A stretch of 5,642 bases of DNA from an uncultured Eubacterium sp. (GCA_934322085.1 CAKRGF010000053.1:1-5642); one strand, 5' to 3'. Shown: positions 1 through 5,542, counted from the stretch's first letter. Notes: generated by a model not told the origin, from the letters alone. Program-made: numbers and translations.

Positions 1-37
1 CCTTCAAGCTATAATGAAATAAAATATAGTTTGAAGG
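1..37 (+). promoter_or_regulatory. Inverted-repeat operator with embedded -10 box upstream of the HxlR gene
   Basis: The arms at 1-13 and 25-37 (CCTTCAAGCTATA and TATAGTTTGAAGG) are reverse complements except for one base, with an 11-nt spacer. A perfect -10 hexamer, TATAAT, lies at 10-15, so the left arm runs into the promoter; its -35 box would be outside the window. The right arm carries the AAGGTG Shine-Dalgarno about 7 nt before the ATG at 47. HxlR-family regulators commonly bind inverted repeats over their own promoters, so this is probably an autoregulatory operator. Binding is inferred from dyad symmetry and position. Confidence 0.6.
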
Positions 38-46
38 TGATTTTAT

Positions 47-430
47 ATGGCGAGATACAAGAAAAAATTAGAGGATGATATACGGTGTCCTCTTGAATAT
101 GGACTGGCAATCTTTGGCGGCAAATGGAAGTCACGCATTATATGTGTGCTATCTGCCAATGAAAAATTGCGATATAGCGAACTTCGCAGAGAAATGTACA
201 ATATTACGGATGCTGTGCTGGCTGCAACATTGAAAGACTTGATAGAAGATGGAATTATTGACAGAAAATCTTATGATGAAATTCCACCAAGGGTCGAGTA
301 TATGCTGACACAAAAGGGGAAATCGGTTGTGCCTATTTTGCAGAACATTTGCCAATGGTCAGGCATTTTTTATAAAAAAGATACTGAAAATGAAATGGTG
401 CAATGCCAGAAATGTGATCATCACAGATAG
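47..430 (+). CDS. HxlR-family winged-helix transcriptional regulator
   Basis: This 127-residue protein has the usual HxlR length and layout. It shows Cys14-Pro15 near the N-terminus, the FGGKWKSRIICVL signature at about 23-35, the SELRREM recognition-helix region at about 44-50, a LKDLIEDGII wing at 62-71 and PRVEYMLTQKG at 81-91. The family acts as dimeric DNA-binding regulators, and several members (YodB, HypR, QorR) sense electrophiles or oxidants through an N-terminal Cys. Cys14 is at the matching position, so redox or electrophile sensing is plausible but inferred. The C-terminal tail holds C120-x-x-C123 followed by H125-H126, which is not a standard family feature. ATG 47 is preceded by AAGGTG inside the operator-like repeat. 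The next gene starts 14 nt after the stop, so the regulator probably controls the string of small enzymes downstream. Confidence 0.93.
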   Translation: MARYKKKLEDDIRCPLEYGLAIFGGKWKSRIICVLSANEKLRYSELRREMYNITDAVLAATLKDLIEDGIIDRKSYDEIPPRVEYMLTQKGKSVVPILQNICQWSGIFYKKDTENEMVQCQKCDHHR

Positions 431-444
431 GAGAGAAACAGATT

Positions 445-855
445 ATGCTTATATATACAGAAGAAAAAAAGTTTACGAAAGAACAGGTACAACAGTTGTT
501 TTTGTCAGTTAATTGGATTTCAGGAAATTATCCGGAACGTTTATATAAGGCGCTTATGAATTCCTCAACTGTGCTTACTGTTTGGGATGATGAAAAACTT
601 GTTGGACTGACAAGAGTACTGGATGATACTGAAATGTTAGCACAGATACATTATGTGCTCGTCCATCCTGACTATCAGGGAAAAGGTATTGCTGGCAAAA
701 TGATTGAATATATAAAGGAAAAATATAAAAATTTTATGTATATTGAAGGAATGCCTGAAGATAAAAATAATGTGCCATTTTACACAAAACATGGTTTTTC
801 GGTTATGGAGAATGGAGCAGCAATCCAGATTTGCAATTATGACAACAAATTATAA
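445..855 (+). CDS. GNAT-family N-acetyltransferase
   Basis: This 136-residue single-domain protein is of ordinary GNAT size. The acetyl-CoA pyrophosphate-binding motif A is clear: VHPDYQGKGIAGKMI at about 73-87, fitting (Q/R)-x-x-G-x-(G/A) with Q78, G81 and A83. Motif B is seen at PFYTKHGF, about 111-118. It should transfer an acetyl group from acetyl-CoA to an amine in the cytoplasm; the substrate cannot be read from sequence. The Shine-Dalgarno AGGAGAG at 429-435 overlaps the upstream HxlR stop codon and lies 9 nt before ATG 445, so the two genes are probably cotranscribed. No promoter or terminator is seen between them. Presence beside an HxlR regulator suggests a small stress or detoxification unit, which is inference. 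Confidence 0.92.
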   Translation: MLIYTEEKKFTKEQVQQLFLSVNWISGNYPERLYKALMNSSTVLTVWDDEKLVGLTRVLDDTEMLAQIHYVLVHPDYQGKGIAGKMIEYIKEKYKNFMYIEGMPEDKNNVPFYTKHGFSVMENGAAIQICNYDNKL

Positions 856-932
856 CTGTACAGGGAAAAACTCTCATCAGCATGTGTAATGTAGCTGTTG
901 GAGCTGTAACTAATTTTACGGAGGTAATAACA

Positions 933-1280
933 TTGATTATTAAAGATAAAACAATTGATGGTGGCAAAGGGTTTGACTGGGGAAGAGTTTCCTCTGAGTA
1001 TGCAAAATATCGTGATATTTATCCTAAGATATTTTTTCAGAAAATTTTGGATTTAGGTTTATGCAAAGATGGTCAGAAGATATTGGATTTAGGAACCGGA
1101 ACCGGTGTTTTACCAAGAAATATGTATTGCTATGGTGGGATTTGGACCGGAACAGATATTTCGGAAGAACAAATTGAACAGGCGAAACATTTGTCTGCTG
1201 GCATGAATATTGATTACAAAGCAGTTGCAACGGAAAAGATAGATTTCCCGGCAGAATCCTTTGATGTCATTACTGCTTGA
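933..1280 (+). pseudogene. Truncated class I SAM-dependent methyltransferase (N-terminal half)
   Basis: From TTG 933 this encodes 115 residues, about half of a family that is usually near 250. The start is chosen because GGAGG at 920-924 lies 8 nt upstream and the protein then begins MIIKDKTIDGGKGFDWGRVS, a typical opening for this group; an in-frame ATG at 882 adds unconserved residues and has no good ribosome site. SAM motif I (LDLGTGTGVLPRNM, about 51-64) and the acidic ribose contact (GTDIS, D75) are present. The frame stops at TGA 1278-1280 directly after motif II (FDVITA), so the later strands and substrate region are missing. The bases just before the stop also encode the first residues of the next frame, a hydrolase, which points to a deletion fusing two genes. 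The remnant is unlikely to be an active enzyme. Confidence 0.85.
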
Positions 1281-1952
1281 AAGTATTACAGTGGGTGGTA
1301 GTAATTTTCATTATATTTTAAGTGGAAAAAAAGAAAGCAAAACACTGGTAATGTTAAATGGGGGAATGAACACCTCGGAAATGTGGATGAGGTATGTGGA
1401 TGCTTTGTCTGAGGATTATCAGGTTTTGCTTTTTGAGTATCCTAGAGAACTTAAAACTAATCAGGAATTAGTAGTGGGCATGCATGCTTTTTTTTAAAAA
1501 TAGGAGTAACAAAGCCGATTTTTGTCGGTGCCAGTGATGGCGGTATGGTTGCACAGATTTATACACAGAAATATCACGGAGAGGTTGGCGGACTTATTCT
1601 TGTTTCCACCGGCGGCATGGATGCAGCAACGCTGAAAAGTCTTAAGAAAAAATATTTCTTGGCACCGCTTATGCTGTTTTACATGAAGCATTGCAATTAT
1701 GAAAAATTAAAGCCAAGGCTTATCAAAATGTCAATGGGACACATCCGCAATGAGAGCGAAGAACAGATTGCTTATGCGAAAGATATGTTTGAAACTATTT
1801 TTAAGGATTTCTTTTCGGAAAAGATGCAGAAAGACCTTATTGCATTGATGCATGACCCGGAAATCCAATATGTTTCGGGCGGGCATCTTTCAACCATTTT
1901 AAGAGCGGATGATTATGTAAAAACCATTCGTGAATTTCTGCCAAAAATATAA
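1264..1952 (+). pseudogene. Alpha/beta hydrolase, frame-broken and probably internally deleted
   Basis: Two frames make one alpha/beta hydrolase. Frame A (ATG 1264, or TTG 1261, to TAA 1495-1497) has TLVMLNGGMNTSEMW, the oxyanion-side loop, and ends GMHAFF. Frame B, open across 1494-1952, gives IGVTKPIFVGASDGGMVAQ with the G-x-S-x-G nucleophile elbow and later SGGHLSTIL with the catalytic-type His. The break falls in an 8-T run at 1488-1495; one added base or a -1 slip restores about 229 residues. Even so, Ser to His is only about 117 residues. The cap region (ending ETIFKDF) runs straight into FFSEKMQKDLIALM, so the core strand that normally carries the catalytic acid appears lost near 1800-1815. 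No Shine-Dalgarno precedes 1264; translation would depend on coupling to the overlapping methyltransferase remnant. Most likely a decaying gene, perhaps once an esterase- or peptidase-like hydrolase. Confidence 0.82.
1488..1495 (+). other. 8-T homopolymer at the hydrolase frame break (slippery site)
   Basis: Frame A reads GCT TTT TTT TAA. The bases 1488-1494 form T TTT TTT, the X-XXY-YYZ pattern that permits a -1 slip. A -1 shift enters TTA AAA ATA GGA at 1494, which is exactly the frame encoding the nucleophile elbow. The simplest reading is loss of one base from a T run, since a 9-T version would keep the frame with conserved spacing (HAFF-x-K-I-G). Ribosomal slippage, polymerase slippage or a length-variable tract remain possible. 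No clear stimulatory stem is evident just downstream. Confidence 0.5.
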
Positions 1953-1970
1953 AAGAGAGGGGCTAAAGTG

Positions 1971-2609
1971 ATGACAGATGAAGAATATAAAAATATGTCG
2001 GTGAAAGAATTTACAAAAGCGGCTAAGAATTATGAAAGCGTCCATGCGGGGATTTATAAGATGTGTAAAAAAGATTACCCGGATATTTTGGAGGAACTGG
2101 AAAAGGAAGAATTTTCAGACCTTTTGGACGCCGGATGTGGACCCGCGCCAATGATTTCTCTGCTTGCGGAAAAATATCCGGATCGTCATTATACAGGACT
2201 TGATTTGACACCGGCAATGATTGAACAGGCAAAAAAGAAAAATATTCCGAATGCTGATTTTGTAGTTGGTGATTGCGAGAATTTTCCGTTTGAGGACAAT
2301 GCGTTTGATGCCATTATCTGCTCGAATAGCTTTCATCATTATCCGAATCCACAGGCATTTTTTGACAGCGTAAAGAGGTGTCTTCGCCCCGGTGGAAGGC
2401 TTGTACTTCGGGATGTAACCAGTGATAATAAATTGTTATTATGGTTTATGGATAAGATAGAGCTTCCCCTGGCAAATTTATGTGGGCACGGAGACGTGAC
2501 AATCGCTACAAGAGAAGTGGTTACGGACTGCTGTAAAAAGGCAGGTTTAAAGGTAGAAAAACTGGAGATTCGAAAGGGAATGCGCATGCATTGTGTGGTG
2601 AGAAAATAA
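1971..2609 (+). CDS. Class I SAM-dependent methyltransferase
   Basis: This complete protein is 212 residues from ATG 1971. A GTG at 1968 is also in frame, but AGAGGGG at 1956-1962 is 8 nt from the ATG and only 5 nt from the GTG. Motif I is LLDAGCGPAPM (about 51-61), the acidic ribose contact is in YTGLDLTP (D78), motif II includes DAIICSNSFHHYPNP (about 113-127), and the post-motif RPGGRLVLRDV lies at about 139-149. This is the UbiE/Methyltransf_11-like Rossmann fold, which moves a methyl group from S-adenosylmethionine to a small molecule or other acceptor; the substrate is unknown. A conserved-looking LANLCGHGDVTIATREVV stretch at about 168-185 is probably substrate-side. It is the last gene of the HxlR-led string, 18 nt after the broken hydrolase, and appears undamaged, unlike its two upstream neighbours. 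Confidence 0.92.
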   Translation: MTDEEYKNMSVKEFTKAAKNYESVHAGIYKMCKKDYPDILEELEKEEFSDLLDAGCGPAPMISLLAEKYPDRHYTGLDLTPAMIEQAKKKNIPNADFVVGDCENFPFEDNAFDAIICSNSFHHYPNPQAFFDSVKRCLRPGGRLVLRDVTSDNKLLLWFMDKIELPLANLCGHGDVTIATREVVTDCCKKAGLKVEKLEIRKGMRMHCVVRK

Positions 2610-2630
2610 TCGGAAAGTACAGTCATAATT

Positions 2631-2664
2631 TTGTAAGAAATTATGAAGAAAGATATCAGAAAGT
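2631..2664 (+). promoter_or_regulatory. Three 11-bp-spaced VanR-type response-regulator half-sites
   Basis: GAAA cores occur at 2637-2640, 2648-2651 and 2659-2662, spaced exactly 11 bp, within AAGAAA, AAGAAA and CAGAAA. The first full site, TTGTAAGAAATT at 2631-2642, differs at one position from the enterococcal VanR consensus (T/C)CGTANGAAA(T/A)T as I recall it. OmpR-family regulators bind such tandem repeats about one helical turn apart. The array would lie about 50 to 85 bp upstream of the expected start site of the peptidase gene, normal for an activator, and a VanR-type regulator is encoded downstream. The first site also overlaps an AT-rich 8-bp dyad (2624-2631 with 2638-2645). Binding is inferred. 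Confidence 0.55.
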
Positions 2665-2670
2665 TGTGAT

Positions 2671-2695
2671 AGGAACTATAAAAATAGCCTTTTTT
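2671..2695 (+). terminator. Weak intrinsic-terminator-like hairpin after the methyltransferase operon
   Basis: AGG at 2671-2673 can pair with CCT at 2688-2690, and CTAT at 2676-2679 with ATAG at 2684-2687, leaving an AAAA loop and a two-base bulge. A run of T at 2691-2695 follows at once. The shape fits a Rho-independent terminator for the upstream operon, but the stem is short and AT-rich, so it may be leaky. Its right side is shared with the longer stem 2680-2740, so the two folds exclude each other. Confidence 0.4.
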
Positions 2696-2740
2696 GTTCT
2701 GCTATGATGTTATCAGAAACTGACAAAGGAGGCTATTTTT
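2680..2740 (+). promoter_or_regulatory. Long imperfect inverted repeat that can sequester the C39 peptidase ribosome site
   Basis: AAAAATAGCC (2680-2689) is perfectly complementary to GGCTATTTTT (2731-2740). The stem continues in RNA through TTTTTTG (2690-2696) with CAAAGGA (2724-2730), using two G-U pairs, for about 17 pairs ending at the ATG. The right arm contains the strong Shine-Dalgarno AAAGGAGG (2725-2732). The gene's own promoter lies in the loop, so mRNA from it lacks the left arm and keeps the ribosome site open, whereas read-through RNA from upstream would hide it. At DNA level the same symmetry could be an operator. Pairing is read from sequence; function is inferred. Confidence 0.5.
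2700..2708 (+). promoter_or_regulatory. Extended -10 promoter of the C39 peptidase gene
   Basis: TGCTATGAT at 2700-2708 matches the extended -10 form TGnTATGAT. At the normal spacing the -35 region (about 2680-2685, AAAAAT) does not resemble TTGACA, which fits a promoter needing an activator. Transcription would start near 2715, giving a leader of about 26 nt with AAAGGAGG 8 nt before ATG 2741. Confidence 0.6.
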
Positions 2741-3649
2741 ATGGAAAGAATAAACAGTCAGACAATCCCTTCTAAGAGGAGAAGCAAACGAAGAAAACAA
2801 AAATTAGTAAGAGGTCTTGCAATTGTTTTGTCGTTGATGGTGATATGGAAATTTTTTGGAAGTGCAGTAACATGGATTAGACAGTGGCAATCTGACGAAG
2901 TATATGATGTGTCTGCTAAGAATATGTCCGTTCATAGTGAAAAGGAGAAAGTACCCAAAAAGTTTAGCGAAGCACAGATTACAAATGAATTAAGCCGTTT
3001 GTCCAAGAAAAATCAAACATATGAAAGTATTTATAACAATCGGGCGAAATATCCGACTGTATTATTACGTTCTCTTTGTAATAATTCAGAGATGTTGAAT
3101 TTTGTGGCTGGATATTTGACAGCAGATAAATCTGCGCACGGTGAATTAACAAAAAAAGAATGTAAGGGAAAGATACCTCTTTTGCTGCAATGGGATAGAA
3201 GATGGGGATATGTATCCTATGGAAGCAGTGATATTGGTTTATCGGGCTGTGCTCCGACTTGTTTGTCAATGGTGATCGTGGGGCTGACCGGCAATCGAAA
3301 TGCAACGCCGGATAAGATTGCAGAATATGCACAGGAAAATGGCTATTATCTAAAAGGGACGGGAACGAGCTGGAGTCTGCTTACCGAAGGTGCTTCATAT
3401 CTTGGCGTTGAGGGACGTGAAATTAGCTTGAGTAAGAAAACCGTTCAAACCGCATTGCAGCAGGGACAGCCGATTATTTGCAGTGTGGGACCGGGAGATT
3501 TTACAACAGAGGGGCATTTTATTGTGTTGACCGGGATGAAGTATGGAAAGATTAAGGTAAACGATCCCAATTGTATTCGCAGGAGTTGCTTATGGGATTA
3601 TGAGGTGCTTGAGCCACAGATAAAAAATTTGTGGGCATATTGCCGGTGA
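2741..3649 (+). CDS. Membrane-anchored C39-like cysteine peptidase (Peptidase_C39_2 type)
   Basis: This 302-residue protein has a basic N-terminus (KRRSKRRKQK, about 12-21), one hydrophobic segment at about 24-46, and then a long extracytoplasmic part. This predicts a type II single-pass anchor or an uncleaved signal. Residues about 55-140 form a polar linker or helical region I do not recognise. The C39-like papain-fold domain covers about 144-302: PLLLQWDRRWG supplies the oxyanion Gln150, GLSGCAPTCLSM the nucleophile Cys170, EGHFIVL the His259, and KVNDPN the Asp275 (or Asn274). All catalytic positions are present. Classical C39 domains cut double-Gly leaders inside ABC exporters, but this is a free-standing form with no transporter or leader peptide nearby, so its substrate is unknown; a cell-envelope target is a reasonable guess. 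Start ATG 2741 follows a near-ideal Shine-Dalgarno. Probable VanR-type sites lie upstream and the regulator genes follow. Confidence 0.88.
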   Translation: MERINSQTIPSKRRSKRRKQKLVRGLAIVLSLMVIWKFFGSAVTWIRQWQSDEVYDVSAKNMSVHSEKEKVPKKFSEAQITNELSRLSKKNQTYESIYNNRAKYPTVLLRSLCNNSEMLNFVAGYLTADKSAHGELTKKECKGKIPLLLQWDRRWGYVSYGSSDIGLSGCAPTCLSMVIVGLTGNRNATPDKIAEYAQENGYYLKGTGTSWSLLTEGASYLGVEGREISLSKKTVQTALQQGQPIICSVGPGDFTTEGHFIVLTGMKYGKIKVNDPNCIRRSCLWDYEVLEPQIKNLWAYCR

Positions 3650-3691
3650 GGACATTTGCAGAAGCTATTTGTTTGTAGTACAATGACCTCA
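3647..3691 (+). promoter_or_regulatory. Inverted repeat bracketing the response-regulator promoter
   Basis: TGAGGACATT (3647-3656) and AATGACCTCA (3682-3691) are reverse complements except for one position. The left arm begins in the peptidase stop codon and touches the -35 box; the right arm overlaps the -10 box. No T run follows, so it is a poor terminator candidate and looks more like an operator. The binding protein is unknown, and the repeat does not resemble the GAAA repeats at 2631-2664. Confidence 0.35.
3656..3684 (+). promoter_or_regulatory. Sigma-A-type promoter for the two-component system
   Basis: TTGCAG (3656-3661) and TACAAT (3679-3684) are separated by 17 nt, the optimal spacing. 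Expected transcription start is near 3691. This gives the regulator and kinase a promoter separate from that of the peptidase gene. No clear VanR-type repeat is seen here, which suggests at least basal constitutive expression. Confidence 0.65.
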
Positions 3692-3721
3692 AATGAGTAA
3701 ATGGAAGAGGTGAATACGCAG

Positions 3722-4417
3722 ATGGCTGAGAATATTCTGGTGGTAGATGATGAAAGGGAAATTGCAGATTTAGTAGAGGTGTATTTACAAAATGAGGGAT
3801 ATACGGTGTACAAGTTTTATAATGCAGGGGATGCTCTTAATTGTTTGGAGACAACACCAATTAGTCTCGCCGTATTGGATATTATGCTTCCTGACATGGA
3901 TGGATTTGCACTTTGCAGAAGGATTCGCCAGAAGTTTTATTTTCCCATTATTATGCTGACGGCGAAGGTAGAGGACTTAGATAAAATTATGGGATTGACG
4001 GTGGGAGCAGATGATTATATTACAAAACCATTTAACCCGTTGGAACTTACCGCTCGTGTGAAAACGCAGTTACGACGTTATACACGATATAATACAGTAG
4101 GTTTTGCAGGGGAGCAGGATGAAGAGATTGATATACGGGGTATGCATATTTCTAAGGCTAGCCATAAATGTACGTTGAATGGACAGGAAGTTGCATTTAC
4201 GCCTTTGGAGTTTGATATAGTCTGGTATTTGGCGAAGCGGCAGGGGAATGTTGTGTCTTCTGAGGAGTTGTTTGAAGCGGTATGGAAAGAAAAATATTTG
4301 GACAACAACAATACGGTAATGGCACACATTGCCAGAATACGGGATAAAATGCATGAGATGCCACGAAAACCAAAGTTTATAAAAACAGTCTGGGGGGTAG
4401 GTTATACCATTGAGTAA
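3722..4417 (+). CDS. vanR: VanR-type OmpR/PhoB-family response regulator
   Basis: This 231-residue regulator has a receiver domain (about 4-118) and a winged-helix DNA-binding domain (about 135-231). Receiver residues are complete: acidic pair D9-D10, phospho-acceptor D53 in LAVLDIMLPDMDG, T80 and K102. The opening ILVVDDEREIADLVEVYL and the segment VGADDYITKPFNPLEL are strongly reminiscent of enterococcal VanR. The output domain shows FTPLEFDIVWYL, the recognition region NNNTVMAHIARIRDKM and the wing TVWGVGYTIE. I use the symbol for family only: no van resistance genes are in view. Start 3722 is preferred because GAGGTG at 3707-3712 lies upstream; ATG 3701 is in frame but would have a leader of only about 10 nt and no ribosome site. 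It is expected to be phosphorylated by the downstream kinase and probably activates the peptidase promoter through the 2631-2664 repeats. Confidence 0.93.
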   Translation: MAENILVVDDEREIADLVEVYLQNEGYTVYKFYNAGDALNCLETTPISLAVLDIMLPDMDGFALCRRIRQKFYFPIIMLTAKVEDLDKIMGLTVGADDYITKPFNPLELTARVKTQLRRYTRYNTVGFAGEQDEEIDIRGMHISKASHKCTLNGQEVAFTPLEFDIVWYLAKRQGNVVSSEELFEAVWKEKYLDNNNTVMAHIARIRDKMHEMPRKPKFIKTVWGVGYTIE

Positions 4418-5528
4418 GAATGCAAAGTTAGAGAAAAAACAAGGGGAAAAGCATAATCATAAGGCAAGACAGCTTATGATGCAGTATGTCATTACACTGG
4501 GGGTATGTATCGGTAGTCTGGCATTATTTGTTATATTATCAAAACTTGTTTTGTCAGTCAGAGTATGGTATCCGTCGGATTCGTACTGGCCGTTATTACA
4601 TTGGCTTAATCTGCATATCATTACTGTTTGTGCAGCAATTGGCGGAGCAATCTGGTTGATTGTGACAATCTATTATTTGTATCGTGTATTCCGGCAAATA
4701 GATGAGATTGTGGATGCCGCAGGGAAAATGGTGTCCTGGCCGGAAAAGCCATTGGAAATGCCACGTTCTTTGGAGGGCGTGCAAAATGAGTTGAATCTTG
4801 TGCGGGAGCAGGCGCTGCGAAATGAGATGGCTGCGAAGGAGGCAGAGCAGAAAAAGAATGATTTGATTGTATATCTGGCTCATGACCTAAAAACACCTCT
4901 TACCAGTGTGATAGGATATTTGTCATTGCTTCGGGATGAGCCGCAAATATCGGAAAAATTACGTGAACGTTATACAGAAATTGCACTCAATAAGGCAGAA
5001 AGACTGGAAGAATTAATAAATGAATTTTTTGATATTACGCGTTTTAATCTTTCTGTTATGACGCTGGAAAAAGAGACAATCCATTTCAGCCGTATGCTGG
5101 AGCAGATTGTTAGTGAGTTTGAACCAATTTTGCAGGAAAAGAGATTATCTGTAGAATCTGTGATTGAGAAAGACATTATTTTGTCCGGAGATGCTGATAA
5201 ATTAGAACGCGTCTTTGATAATCTGCTTCGCAATACTGTCAATTATAGTTATCCGGATACTGTCATACATTTGTCAATGAAGAGGATGACGAAAGAGCAT
5301 AAAGTTTTGATTCGTGTACAGAATCATGGGCGGACGATTGCTAAAGAAAAATTGGAACATATTTTTGAGCAGTTTTTCCGTGTGGACGCATCAAGGTCTT
5401 CTGCAACGGGTGGTTCAGGACTTGGCTTAGCGATTGCCAGACAGATTGTGGAGATGCATCACGGACAGATACGGGCAGAGAGTGCGGATGAGACAATTGT
5501 GTTTGAAGTAGAACTTCCATGTGAATAA
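4410..5528 (+). CDS. vanS: VanS-type sensor histidine kinase
   Basis: This 372-residue kinase starts at TTG 4410, eight nt inside the response-regulator gene, with GGTAGG at 4396-4401 upstream; such overlap favours coupled translation of the pair. A basic N-terminus is followed by membrane segments at about 26-50 and 67-91 with only about 16 residues outside, so it probably senses within or at the membrane. A short linker and helical region (about 92-150) leads to the HisKA domain with H158 in YLAHDLKTPLTSVIGYL. The ATP-binding domain has the N box DNLLRNTVNYSYP (N271, N275), the F box IFEQFFRVD and the G2 box GGSGLGLAIAR (about 334-344). The G1 box is degenerate: VQNHGRTI at about 303-310 instead of DxGxGI, a pattern I associate with VanS relatives. 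It should autophosphorylate and act on the upstream regulator. The stimulus is unknown; cell-wall stress is suggested only by family. Confidence 0.93.
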   Translation: MSKNAKLEKKQGEKHNHKARQLMMQYVITLGVCIGSLALFVILSKLVLSVRVWYPSDSYWPLLHWLNLHIITVCAAIGGAIWLIVTIYYLYRVFRQIDEIVDAAGKMVSWPEKPLEMPRSLEGVQNELNLVREQALRNEMAAKEAEQKKNDLIVYLAHDLKTPLTSVIGYLSLLRDEPQISEKLRERYTEIALNKAERLEELINEFFDITRFNLSVMTLEKETIHFSRMLEQIVSEFEPILQEKRLSVESVIEKDIILSGDADKLERVFDNLLRNTVNYSYPDTVIHLSMKRMTKEHKVLIRVQNHGRTIAKEKLEHIFEQFFRVDASRSSATGGSGLGLAIARQIVEMHHGQIRAESADETIVFEVELPCE

Positions 5529-5542
5529 AAATGTGTCGATAA

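Noticed and set aside
327..512. 61-residue + strand open frame across the HxlR-GNAT boundary
   Set aside because: It overlaps two well-supported genes in another frame and has no recognisable domain or ribosome site.
882..932. Upstream ATG for the truncated methyltransferase
   Set aside because: It adds 17 residues without family character and has no Shine-Dalgarno; TTG 933 has GGAGG 8 nt upstream and gives a family-like N-terminus.
2680..2740. Inverted repeat as ends of a miniature transposable element
   Set aside because: The element would be only 61 bp, no target-site duplication is seen, and the right arm is the functional ribosome site of the peptidase gene.
2741..3649. C39 peptidase as a bacteriocin-exporter processing domain
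   Set aside because: No ABC transporter domains, no double-Gly precursor peptide nearby, and the protein is a free-standing anchored form.
3701..3721. ATG 3701 as the response-regulator start
   Set aside because: Expected transcription start is near 3691, leaving about 10 nt and no ribosome site; ATG 3722 gives the canonical receiver N-terminus MAENILVVDDE.
4621..4896. Minus-strand open frames opposite the kinase and other genes
   Set aside because: All sit opposite strongly supported + strand genes, show low-complexity composition and lack recognisable domains.
3701..5528. Vancomycin resistance operon
   Set aside because: Only the regulator and kinase resemble van genes; no ligase, VanH, VanX, VanY or VanT gene is present in the window.
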